A DNA stretch of 64,000 nucleotides from Guadua angustifolia (taxonomy: Eukaryota; Streptophyta; Magnoliopsida; Poales; Poaceae), in contig CM070517.1 of the NCBI GenBank assembly GCA_036346375.1, forward strand, positions 46,224,200 to 46,288,199. The letters are read 5' to 3'. Made by a program: the position numbers and the translations under genes. The notes beneath the pieces are model-generated. The model saw nothing but the letters and a program-made list of their open reading frames with translations, had not been told where the DNA came from and did not search any database. Positions 24,617 through 35,715 of this stretch are shown here, piece by piece; position 1 is the stretch's first letter, and every line of letters begins with the position of its first letter.

Positions 24617-24986
24617 GGCTATTCTCAGTGGTAAATTTCATTTCACGGCTTTCAGGAGTGCTACATCATCTAAAGAGTTTGGGTTGATAAATGAAACATG
24701 ACTTTCCAATACACAGTTTCATAGGCTAGTCATAGCATTTAATTATTGCATGGTGTTGTGATCAAATGTTCCATTTGATGCAGTTTCATTCGGTTTCAGT
24801 GCGTGGGATGAAACGATGCGCTCTCAGTGCAGTTTCAATCAGTCAATGTGTTGGAAACGGTGTGGACCCGGTTTCAACTAGATGAAACTCGTCTCCTCTC
24901 TCTCCTCGTAATCTCTTTGCCATGTCACCATTTTTGCTGATGTGTCACCTCATTAAATGATAATAAAGCTCCCACTGTGACTGGCC
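24617..24986. mobile_element. Tourist-like MITE (370 bp)
   Basis: Flanked by TTA at 24614-24616 and 24987-24989, the PIF/Harbinger 3-bp duplication. Ends are GGCTATTCTCAGTGG and, reversed, GGCCAGTCACAGTGG, matching at 11 of 15 positions. The right end closely resembles the ends of rice Ping/Pong-type elements. The interior is rich in GTTTCA/TGAAAC inverted motifs and non-coding. Confidence 0.75.
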
Positions 24987-25115
24987 TTAGAGCTTTTTGA
25001 GCGGGCAAACGAAACCTTCGCGGAGCTTCCCCCTTCCCTAGAGAGTACTACTTTTATGTTCTCTACCATGTTACTTTGTTCAGTCACAAATATTTATTGT
25101 TTTAAATTTGGAGAA

Positions 25116-25530
25116 ATATTCCGTGAAACCACTTTTACCGTGAAAACTCCGTAAAAACCATATGTACAAGTTTTAAAAAATTCTCAAAAAATTAACATAC
25201 ATAGGAGAGGTAAGCTTCTACGATCCTGCAAAATTTGAAGATCGAACTCAATCGCATTTGAAAGATATGAAAAAGACAAATTTATCTTTTTCATATACAA
25301 AACTCAATCGCATTTGAAAGATATGAAAAAGACAAAACTCAATTACATTTGAAAGATATGAAAAAGACAAATGCTCATATCTTTCAAATACGATTGAGTT
25401 TGATCTTCAAATTTTGCAGGATCGTAGAAAATCACCTCCCCTACGTATGGTAATTTTTTGAGAATTTTTTAAAACTTTTACACGTGGTTTTCACGGAATT
25501 TTTATGGTAAGAATGGTTTTCACTAAATAT
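25116..25530. mobile_element. Fold-back (long inverted repeat) element
   Basis: The two halves are nearly complete inverted copies. The left half runs from ATATTCCGTGAAACC through TTTTAAAAAATTCTCAAAAA to TACGATCCTGCAAAATTTGA. The right half is the reverse complement of these. The centre repeats an AATCGCATTTGAAAGATATG unit about three times. The transcript would form a hairpin with arms of about 150 bp or more. No clear target duplication was found. Confidence 0.72.
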
Positions 25531-25679
25531 GCCGCCTTTAAATATAGATACAGTTAAGCTTTTAAAATTTTGACTGTTAATATCTTTTAAAATATTTAAA
25601 TTAGGCACATAAAAACTATATGGATAAATTTGTCTCGAAAAGTACTTTCATAATATTATACTTCTATTGTGTCTTATAA

Positions 25680-27088
25680 ATATATTTTTTGAAAGGAAAT
25701 GGCAGGAGCTCTGCCTTGCATTAAAGAAGGATAGTCAAGAATACAGCAAAAACATAAAAATTAGATCGGATAATGGCCACTGGGGGCGAGGATATCAAGA
25801 CAAGACTATTTCGCCAAATCGGACCCTATGCGTCAACCCTCGACAGCAGCTAGCGCCTAGCCTCTCTATGTATGGCGGATGATTACAGCCATTTTTCGAC
25901 TGCGAATATCATCAACCGCGGCGTCGGCGACAGAGTCCACGGATCTGTACTGATTACTGAAGATCCTGCTGTTCCTCTCCTTCCAGATATTCCACGCTAC
26001 ATACATAAAGGTGCCATCTGCCTGTCTGCGGAATTGTCGACTGATTGCGGTACGGATCGATTTCCACCAAGCTGTTATGTCTGTCTGGACTAATGCTGGT
26101 TGGATGGCGACGAAGCTTATGTTCATGCGGTGGAAAACCTTTCGCCAGACCTGCTTTACAAACGAGCATAGCAGGATGAGGTGTCTGGATGACTCTGGCT
26201 CGAGTCCGCACAACGCACAAAGTGTGGTATGCGGCCATCCTCTAAGAACCACCATCACCGTGAGAATTACGTCTGCGCAGAAAAGCCGGTGAAGAACTCG
26301 CATTTCGCTTCGCCGTCGCTTAAATCATCTTGTAGTTGGGGTCTGAAATGGTGCCAAAGAACTGTGCCCTGTAAGCTGTCCCTGTCGAGTAAATCCCATG
26401 TTGCATCCATTTCCATGAGATGTTGTCCTGTGCATCTGGAAGCAGGTGAACCTGTGAGAGCGCCTGCCAAAGCTGCACGAACTCTTGGATCTGCGTGATC
26501 GAGGATAGCCTCCGCAATGGTCGCAGCCAGCCTCGGACAAAGAACTCGCCTTGATCGATCGCCCTTTTCTCTGGACTAGACGATAGCAATTTGGCGCTAT
26601 ATCCCTCGGCGATACCCCATTTAACCAATTGGAGTCCAAAAAATCGCAGTTTCGCCATTCTCTAAGGTAATCTTAGTGCTAACCCGGAAGAAACTGCGAT
26701 CAGATTCATCACAAGGGACCATCATCCCTGCCCACGGCCTATTACGGTCGATCCAGCATACCACGACCATCGGAGACGGTTACCACCAAGGAGGTGAAAT
26801 CCTTAATTCCGAGCCCTCCCAAGGCCTTGGGTCTGCAAACCGATTTCCAATTGACCAGGCAGTGCCCCCCAGAGCAGTCCTGTTCGCCTCTCCAAATGAA
26901 ACTTCATGATTCATCAATTTTCTTTGCGACTCCAAAGTGTAGCGAGAACACAGTCAAGTGGTATACCGCGAGAGACGTGAGCACGGAGTTCGTTAACACC
27001 AACCTGCCCGCCCTAGAGAGAAGTTTTCCTTTCCATCCCGCCAGCCGCTTTCTTACTTTGTCAATGAGAGGTTGTAAGTCGGAGCGCT
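25680..27088 (-). mobile_element. 5'-truncated LINE, second copy of the 2002-3329 family
   Basis: Minus strand. It reads SDLQPLIDKVRKRLAGWKGK then LLSRAGRLVLTNSVLTS at 27080-26990, continues through FIWRGEQDCSGGHCLVNWK and CRPKALGGLGIKDF, and ends with a zinc-finger/RNase-H-like tail. That tail, at 26303-25866, carries TTLCALCGLEPESSRHLILL and MYVAWNIWKERNSRIF. The 3' end (CCATTTCCTTTC plus a short A tract) matches the plus-strand copy. It keeps about 70 bp more at its 5' end. Stops and shifts are fewer than in the other copy but still kill the frame. Confidence 0.85.
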
Positions 27089-28070
27089 TAATAAAAATTA
27101 GTGGTCAAAGCTGTATTTTAGAGACTGCGTTGATATCCAAAACAATATGCACTTGTGATTGAAACATGTATTTATGATATGATGGAGTACATCAGTTTTA
27201 TATGATATTGGTTTAGTCGAAGCTCTTACCCTGTGGCCAGGTGGTTGGATCATGAAGGGGTTAAGTTCGATCATTACCCACAGCTCGCACATCAATCCGC
27301 CACAAATTGTGATCAAATATACTTTATCGATAAATGAAAATTCCGTGAAATATCATTTACTTTATAATTCTTTACAAGCTTTTACTCTAGTTTTGATTAG
27401 GTAAGAAAACTCATGACAACCTCAGAAAGAAAAGCAAAACCGAGCTCTTTTGTGAAATAATTACTTTTCTAGTTCTCTTTTTTTTCAAAAATAACTCTTT
27501 CTTGAAAAAAAATGCAGATCTAGTCATTCCCAGCTGCGAAAGGCGCGGCATCTAGGAAGTGCAGCTACCGCGACTGCTATGCTTCAGAGGCACGGGATGA
27601 ATTGGAGCCGCATAGGGAAACGTGGGAGTAGAGGCGGCGTGTGGGAGGAACGATGCCACGGAGGAGGAGCACAGAAGATATCTCCCGCGATGAGTAGATG
27701 ACTAAATTCACTATTTTATTTAAAATTAACTCATTTTTGTAAAAAAAAAACATAATAGCGACCAATTCCTCTTTAATCTGCGTCACTTCCTCCTACTCCC
27801 CTAAGGATGGCAGCACGACGTATGCATCCATCGAGCAAGCTAGGACTAGGAGCACGTCACACGTCACGCATACGTGTGCAAAGCATCGCAGTGGAATCTT
27901 TCCTCGCGTCTGCAGAAGAAACAACTCCTGTCTCCATCACATGGCGCAATGATTTGACCATTATTGTCGCCACCAATCTTGGGACGACCACGATGCGTTC
28001 GTACACGATTTCTTTTCGATTTCTTGGTGATCGAGCGTTCTTCGAGCCAATTCTGCGTCTCGATGCATCC
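27089..28070. other. Intergenic, no gene seen
   Basis: AT-rich to 27520, then a more GC-rich stretch (27530-28070). Open frames occur on both strands but nothing is recognisable as a domain. Part may be the promoter or body of an unknown gene disrupted by the Harbinger element that begins at 28074. Confidence 0.4.
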
Positions 28071-28539
28071 TAAGACCATCTCCAACGCCTTCCCTTCCCC
28101 CGTCCCTTTCCCCTCGCAATGGGAAAACGGAGGCGTGAAGGGAATCCCAGCGTCTCCAACGGTTGCCCTTCCACGCCGGGAGAAGCCAGGGAGAGGAGAG
28201 AGGTTCCCGGCGGGTTTCTCTCTCCTTCGCCGCCTCTCCGAAGCAGCTTCGTCAACGAACTCCATTTCAAGGCGTCGCTTCGGAGCTGGGAAATCGGCGA
28301 AGTCGTCGGGAGCGAGCATGGGAGGTGCGCCACACCCGCGGAGAGGACGACGTCGCGACGCAGTTTCGACGGCGAGGTACGCCATCCGAGCACCCTATTT
28401 ACGAAGTTCGAAGTTCGATTTCAGATCTAGGTTTGTTCAATACATGGTGAAATACCAATTTGTGCTCGAATGGTCGGTAGATCCTCAACACCCGATGTAG
28501 GGAAATGGCGAAATCGATTTGGATTGTCGCTTTGGATTG

Positions 28540-28672
28540 CCGATTTGGTTGCATTAGGGTTTGGATTGGGTAGCACGATGTATGATTGGGTTGCATTAGG
28601 GTTTGGATTTGGGTAAGCACCATGTACGATTGGGTTGCATTAGGGTTTGGATTTGGGTTAGCACGATTTACA
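28540..28672 (+). repeat. Three-copy minisatellite inside the Harbinger element
   Basis: Units of about 50 bp repeat GGTTGCATTAGGGTTTGGAT followed by TTGGG and an AGCAC string. The TTAGGGTTTGG core resembles plant telo-box sequence but the unit is not a telomere repeat. It lies between the left end and ORF1. Confidence 0.7.
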
Positions 28673-30178
28673 TGGCAGGGTGAAATCCACACTTCAACTG
28701 AATACGTTGAAGAACTTCATTTCGAGTTAATCACTTGGGTGCACTTGTTCAATCGGATAACTTTTGTTTGTCCTCATGTTGAATGGGAAAACTTCGCACT
28801 TGTTGAACCAAAATTTAGGTAGGTCGAGCGGAATTGCAGTCCGGATGCACGCCATTTTACTTAGGTTAAGTACAAGTCACGGTTTTTCTTTCATTTCATT
28901 TCTTGCCTAAGGTTCATGAACTATTTGTCTTTTCTGATAACATTCACGAAGGCTCTAGCATTTACATAACCATTTAGAGAAGCATGTCATGGCTTCGCTA
29001 GGGAGATGATGGTTTGACCTGTCTATTTGATAATTCAAGCCGGTGATTGATTTGATTAATTTTATTTGCTGGTTGATGGGTTAGTAGCGACTCTTGTGCT
29101 CGATGTATTTTGGTAACATTGGTGCGTGTCTTTGGGACATCATATAGTATGATCATGGTGCAACATTGTATGCTTTTTTAGTTTAGTTAACACATCGGCG
29201 CATTTCATACCAAGACAGCCGCATTTCATACCAAGACAACCTTCAGCCGCATTTTGTTTCGACACCGATATTCTTAGTGTACTATTGTGTGATATTCTTA
29301 GTGTACTCAGATAATTGCTGGGTTGGATGTGAAGGAGGAAGGCGCATGTTAACATTTTCGAAATATTAATTATGGGGATATGTGGGACGACGGCGGAAAA
29401 TAATTGTCTCCGTGTGCAAGCAGCTTAGCACAAGATACTAGTTCTTGTGTACGAATCAAGATTTCAGGAATCTTGATGACCCATTCGTGTTGATGTGGTT
29501 TTATAGATGGAGGCCGAGAGACTTGGACGGTCATCTCGAAGATGAGAGATATGCTTTCGATGAAAAGGCCGAGGACACGAAAAAGGTTGTTCGGGATAAC
29601 CCAAGTCTGAGTGATGCTAGTTGGGCGCCGACCTAAACATGGCACTGCTACATGTCGCGCCATAGCCGATAGCCTCCGAGAGATGGTGTTGCAGCGCTAG
29701 TTTTGGAGATAGCACCGATGCTAGTGTGGACGTAGAGAGTCAGATTTGGAGGCGGCTGCAGAGGTGGCATAGATGTGGAGGCCGCCGGAGGGAGCCATAG
29801 ATCCGGAGGATGAAGATAGCGGCAACTACTCCCCAATTAGCGGTTGGTCTGTGGAGTCGATCGCTCGTGGCACCTAACATACCTTAGTGTTGGTTAGATG
29901 TTGGTCTTGTCTTTTGTATGTCAATATCTCGCCTGTCATTGTAATGTAGACGCTTTCTCAAACGTGAGCATCCGGACAGGGAGGTTCGATGGATGATGGT
30001 AATGTAGTAACGATGCGTAGTATGAACCTTGTTTGTTTGAAGCACATCTCAGTAGGTCATGGTTATGTTGTGCACTTTTGAATGAATGTGAACTTACCTT
30101 TCATGTGTGCGTTGGTGTATATTGCTTAATGAAATGGACATGTACTCACTCGTTGGATAAATTTAGGGGGACGAAACA

Positions 30179-31297
30179 ATGGACCCATTGTGCGTGAATT
30201 TCCTACAGATTTACTCAATTGAGCTCCTTGGTCGACAACACCATCGGGGTGAATGCACCTCTCGAGCAGATTTGGAACGGAGTGTCGCAGAGTTGGGCGG
30301 TGGTCACTCCCAATGGGCTGACGCAATGCGGATTCGCGGTGGTTGCGAATTCGACAAAGAAAGGCCGTGCTAGGGCAACAGTAGCGGGAAGGGGAAAAAG
30401 CAAGCATCCAAAGCAGAGAGGACAAAATGGATTGTTTGAAGAGGATAAAGTACTTGTCTCGCCGTTGAATGTCGGCCAAGACCCCATTGTTGGGAAGGAC
30501 CAATCGTCGGATAGCTCTTGGACACGAATTGCTGAATATTACAACACTAACAAGACCGGAGAATGTCACGCAAGGTCCGTGAAAGGCAATGGTCAACCGC
30601 CGGTCGTTGATAAATGAGTCGTGAGCAAATTTTCCGGGTTCCTCAACGGACCGATGATTTGAATCGAGTGGAACCACCGGCGAGACAGGTAATATTCATA
30701 AACCTCTTCATGTCTTTCTGCGGTGACATATGAGTAGTGGTATATTGTACTTGTAGAATCTCCCATTTCCAAAAGGATTTCGTGATTTCAATTGGCGTTT
30801 CTAACAGATGGCACATGCGCCAGCGATGTACCAAGACATCGAGGGCAAGCCTTTCGCGTTCCACCATTCTTTGGATGCTATTGGTGACCATCCAAAGTGG
30901 TCGCGCACATGTTCCACAAGAAGCACAAACGGAGGAGGTGCTCCAACGCATGACGGTCAAATCACTCCTGTGGACTTGGCTCGCAAGCTTCTCTGACGAG
31001 GAGGCCAAGGCCAATAGGCCGGGGAGGCCGCAAAGGCGGCCAGAGAGCGAGTTGGTTCCTCTAGTCGCGCCATCGGTTGGTTTGTACTCAGACCATTTCG
31101 ACAAGATGAATGAGTCCAGGGCTGCAATCGTAGATATACAGCGTAGAAAATTGTCCTTGTCGGAAGAAGCGGAGAAGGAAAGGATTATCAACATGGACTT
31201 GAATACAATGAACCTAGTGCAGCGCGAGTACTATGAGAGTCGACAGCGCGAGATTATAAAGGCTCGGCGGGAAATGGATAAACAAGTGGACCCCTAA
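30179..31297 (+). pseudogene. Harbinger ORF1: Myb/SANT-like, NAM-associated protein, broken
   Basis: In PIF/Harbinger transposons this DNA-binding partner helps recruit the transposase to the ends. The first part encodes a basic segment (KSKHPKQRGQNGLF) and a Myb-like FEEDKVLVSPLNVGQDPIVG and SSWTRIAEYY region at about 30430-30545. A probable intron follows (donor near 30690, acceptor before 30808), then DIEGKPFAFHHSLDAIGDHP. The C-terminal part is a coiled, charged FDKMNESRAAIVDIQRRKLS to MNLVQREYYESRQREIIKAR segment at 31098-31275, as in NAM-associated domains. Frameshifts near 30210, 30570 and 30990 and a stop at 30615 show decay. The ATG at 30179 is in a different frame from the conserved region. 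Confidence 0.72.
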
Positions 31298-33627
31298 TCC
31301 AGATGTCATTGCAGTTTGTTAGGGTGCCTGACCTATTTTTGTAATGTTGGAACTATGTCCTTTCTGTTTGAGACATGTGTTGTTCGAACTCTCGCCATGT
31401 CGGGCACCTTTTATCGCTATGCTACTTTTGGGACAACGTTGCTACTTGAGATGTCATTGTCGTTTTATGATCTGTTTTAATCTACATTTTGCTTATTCAA
31501 TTACTGTTTGCTGTTGTATTCTGCACTGTGCTTATTCAGAACCAGCACCCATTTGTACCATTTGGACAGGTAAGTCCATTCGATTTGTCGTCATGTCAAC
31601 TTCAATGTCAAGTAGCCCTAACTACTTTCACTTGGCTACAAATTGTTTGAGATGAACATATGTTTGCCCTTTTTACCGAAATTATCGTATGCGCTTGTTG
31701 GACTTTGAGTTCTGCTTTTCATTCTTCTGGATCGGGATGTTGCCATTGAAGATCATGCATGTATGGCAAAATGGGTGTATTACTTTTGTCGAGGTGCATG
31801 CTCGAAGGTGTGGTATTCATTACTAGCAAGCTGACTCACATTTAAGCCGAATGGCGAATATCTCGTTCTCATTTGTGCTTTATGTGGTTATTCTCTAATA
31901 GCGTGAGTATTTCAGGAAAGATTTCTCTGTGATCCACCGTGAGTATTTGAGGAAAGATTGCTCTCTGACCCTGTTCCCTCCTTGTTGCTCTGTGATGATG
32001 TGGGTGCTCATATGATTAGAACAATTACTTCAGTTAATTAGGCCTCGAACTGTAGACTGTTGTACTGAGAAATATTGTTTTCATTCACTACTCTGCGTCG
32101 AGGCTACATGTTAATATGACCACACAAGATTCGGGTTTATCTTTGCTAGATTAAGAGTTATGTCATGTTCTTTGATTCTCTGGTCATTTTATACATAATT
32201 ATCCGGCTAGCTTCTTGGTTGTCTTTGCTAGATTATCTTTGGGTTTATCTTTGGTAGATTAAATTCTCTGGTCATTTTATATATAAATATATGTTAGTCC
32301 GATAGTTGTGATTACCAAATAGTTGACTGTTTAATTGGGACTCTCTGGTTGTCTGATAAGGTGGTAAGAGTTTGAGGCCTAATTTCTTTGAAATAATTTG
32401 TTAGCGATTAAGTGATTGTGGTGAAGATTCTAATCTTCACCACGACCTGATTCTGAGAGCACAATAATATATATTTCTACATGTGTGCTTTGGTGTACAA
32501 CCAATGGATCGACATATTTCAAAGACATATGCTTCAAAATCAGATACAAGGAAGACTTGAAGTTCTTATATGCATGTGTACAAGTCGTCCATTGGGTAGT
32601 GATCTTGAAAATTCTGCAGTGTCCCTCCTATTCACGTGTCGCAAGCAACTCTGAATGTGGACTTGCTCGCAAATGAGGTGACTTCGATTAGGATGGACTT
32701 GTTGTGATTAAGGGAGCATGATTTCTGGCGATGCATGCAAAGTTCTCTTACACATTTTCGGCAAATCGCGGATAGATGGTTACGATCTTTGGTAATGGTG
32801 ACCCGTAAAGCATATATTGCATGGATGTGGTGGTAGCTAGATTTGAGACCTTGTCGTGAAAACAACATTCGAGTTTGGTTTCCACATTAATTATGCTCGA
32901 TGTGAACTTTGCTCCATGTTTGTGTTTATCGATTCATGAGTGCTTCAATCCATGTGAGTTAGATATTCATGACTAGTCTTGTACTAATCCGATTACTATA
33001 TTAACTTGGTTCGTCAATTTGTTTACTATCTTGTGATAATGAATTTGGCTTAATATGTACTGCGGTGAAATCTTTGCATGGAATACGTGACATGGATATG
33101 TAGTATTGCATTTTTAATGGTGTAGAGTGTGCTTATGGGTTCGAAGCTATTCATGGAAACCTATTCTTTCTTGCAGAGTTGGAGCCGTCTGCAATTTCCA
33201 TACCGTAGTTCTCGATTTGATCTGTTTTCATTGTCATGCCTGGAAGTGCGGCCTTGTAATTGGATTAGAGGTTCAGTTGTTTGTGAGTGGTAATCCATCG
33301 TTGGAGCATCGCTACAAAGAAAAAGGTTTTAAAGAAGGCATTGTAACCACTTGGTAGTTTTCAGTTCAAGTTCTTCAAATATTGAATACCAATTCAAAAT
33401 TCACATCATCTTGCACTGCTTTTGTTTCTGTGTTTGTTCTCATCGAACTTGGTGGTATGAGGCAGCATTGAGAAGAGTATTACATGAAAGGTTACCGACC
33501 ACGACACACAACAATCTCACACGGAAACGTAGCTTAAAGTGATTCATAACAATCTCACACGGAAACATAGCTTACGATGATGCGTAACAATATCACATGA
33601 AAACATATCTAACACTTGCATTAACCC

Positions 33628-34952
33628 CCATGCCGTGCCCAAAGGTGTTCGACCAGGTCTGATTGCAACCGATGGTGCTGTTGGCGATCCCTCTGCCTTT
33701 GAGTTGCTTCTATGCAGTGCAAGATCGACCCGTTCGGTGCGAGTGGTCGCATCACGACGGAGTACCCATATAGTCGGTTAACTTCTGCGGTGGCCCATTC
33801 CTCTCATCCTCTCGATCATGTTATGAAGAATGATGCATGCGATCATTATATTCATTAACGTACTCGGTGCCAACATCGGCGGGTCCCTTACAATGGCGAA
33901 CCTAGCACGAGCACTCAAACGCTCTCTCAACGTCCTTCCTTGCAGCGGCCTGCATCTGCGAGAAGTAGACCCTCTTGTTTCCCATCGGCGCTGCAATCGC
34001 CTTAACGAAGGTGGCCCACTCCGGGTAAATGCCGTCCGCGAGGTAGTAGCCCATCTCGTACTGATTGCCATTGACGGTGTAGTTTACAGCCGGAGCTGTA
34101 CCATCATTATCCCTAGAAAAAATGTTAGAACGGTGCAAGACATTAATATCGTTCATGCTTCCTGGCATCCCGAAAAAGGCATGCCAAATCCACAGGTCGT
34201 ACGAAGCAACCGCCTCGAGGATTATGGAAGGCTTGCGAGTATGCCCTGTGAAAGCCCCCTGCCATGCTTTCGGGCAGTTTTTCCAAGTCCGATGCATCTG
34301 ATCGATGCTACCAAGCATTCGAGGAAACCGGTGCTCCCCAACAACTAGGAGTCTATTAATGTCTTGTGCGTTAGGAGATCGGAGATATTCGTCCCCGAAA
34401 ACCTGGACCACGGCCTTCACGAACTTCTTGAGAGCTAGAATGGCGGTACTTTCCCCGATTCGGAGGTACTCGTCCACAGCGTCAGCAGGAACGCCGTAGG
34501 CTAGTTGACGGAGAGCGGCTGTTGCTTTCTGAAGAGGTGACAAACCGAGCTTCCCGGTTGCATCCCTACTTTGCTGGAACCAACCGTCAGTCCTTCTACA
34601 AGATTCGTTATGCGCAAAAAAGGAGCGGCTCATCCGAAACCTCGTGTCTGAAACGACTTAGACATAATGAAACCTCACAAGTACATCGTTCATATTTGCA
34701 AGAGCTATTGGGTTGTTACCTCACTTTGAAAAATGCGGCGGTACACGGGAGGAAGCGAAGTAATCACCGTAAAGCCGAGCCGCCTTCAACGTGACCTCGG
34801 TTTATCACCGCATGGCCTCGAACCGATCCCCGTCGACGGTCCGTAGGTTGCGCTTCCATCTCCTCCTCCTCCTCTGCGATAGCTATGAAAAGGGAGTCCT
34901 CATCATCAGTGAAGAATAGTTCATCACTTGAGGAAGAACTGAAATGACTCAT
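33628..34952 (-). pseudogene. Harbinger DDE transposase (Plant_tran/DDE_Tnp_4 type), frameshifted
   Basis: The ATG at 34952 starts MSHFSSSSSDELFFTDDEDS, the acidic N-terminus usual for this family. The main domain is the 243-residue frame at 34633-33902. Numbering from its Met, the catalytic residues are visible as D111 (GSIDQMHRTWKNCP), D162 (PGSMNDINVL) and E205 (GIYPEWATF). QAAARKDVERAF follows. A frameshift at about 33905 moves the C-terminus to another frame (RARFAIVRDPPMLAPSTLMN, then IIACIILHNMI-like text), and homology runs to SDLVEHLWARHGG, where a stop lies at about 33628. Another frame break lies near 34790, and a probable short intron at about 34650-34720 separates the N-terminus. 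Catalytic residues remain but the gene is dead. Confidence 0.85.
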
Positions 34953-35180
34953 TGTGAGGTTGTCAATTGCTTGTGGATGACTAACCTGATGAATGTAACC
35001 CCTCAATATATAGAATGGCTGGGTTGGATGAGAGGGGAGGAGGAAAAGTTAGGTATTTCTGGGAAGGGAAGGGAATGGGAAGGGAAGTCATTGGAGGGAT
35101 TGTTTGGGAAGGAAGGGAATCTGGAAGAGAATCTCTTGAGGTCAAGGGAATGAAACTCTGGGAAGCCCTTGGAGATGGTC

Positions 35181-35463
35181 TAAGCGGTGCGGTAGAGTTG
35201 GGCGCGGGCGCTCTCTGCCGTCGTGCCCGACATGGAGATTGACAGCTGACTAGGGATATATAAGAAGCAAGGAAATTAACATCGTGGATGGATTAAACAA
35301 AGATCAGTGGCCACACGTTGGGAGCATAGAAAACACATCACTTCAATCTAGGATGGAATTTTGTGCCCTGTGAGTTACGAAATGGACCGTGAAGTCGATT
35401 CTCTGCGGCAAAGCTTAACATGTGTTCGCATGTGTGAAGTCTCTTACTTACATGAGATATGTA
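35181..35463. other. Intergenic, no gene seen
   Basis: The first bases (GCGGTGCGGTAGAGTTGG) are GC-rich and would be contiguous with the 28040-28070 flank before the Harbinger insertion. Nothing further recognised. Confidence 0.4.
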
Positions 35464-35715
35464 GGGGCTGTTTGGTTTGAGACTAAATTTGCCAAATCAA
35501 ATCTTATCAAAAGTTAGCATACCAAAAATTTGGTCACCTAATTGGTTGCCAACATTTGGCCAACAATTGGCAAGAAAATGAACTAGGGGTGCCAATGGAG
35601 AAGAGAATCTAGCCAAAATTTGGTTGCAAACCAAATGCTTGCCAAATTTGATCAACACTACCAAAATTTGGTAAGGCAAACATTAGCAACAATTAGAAGC
35701 AAACCAAACAGCCCC
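35464..35715. mobile_element. MITE with GGGGCTGTTTGGTTTG inverted ends (252 bp)
   Basis: Ends are GGGGCTGTTTGGTTTG and, reversed, GGGGCTGTTTGGTTTG, a perfect inverted repeat of at least 16 bp. The flanking duplication is at least TA. The interior is full of CCAAATTTGG/CAAATTTTGG-like inverted motifs. The end sequence resembles that of the larger element at 53934-56728, so the two probably share a transposase. Confidence 0.78.

Larger units (their letters stand above)
28074..35180. mobile_element. PIF/Harbinger-type DNA transposon, complete ends, 7.1 kb
   Basis: The target duplication TAA lies at 28071-28073 and 35181-35183. Terminal inverted repeats begin GACCATCTCCAA at both ends, 12 of 12 identical, and go on with CTTCCC-rich subterminal sequence. 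Inside, a Myb-like/NAM-associated ORF1 lies on plus (30179-31297) and a DDE transposase lies on minus (33628-34952), so the genes converge. This two-gene layout is typical of PIF/Harbinger elements. Both genes are frameshifted, so the copy cannot move itself, but its ends could be used by a transposase supplied elsewhere. Confidence 0.9.
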
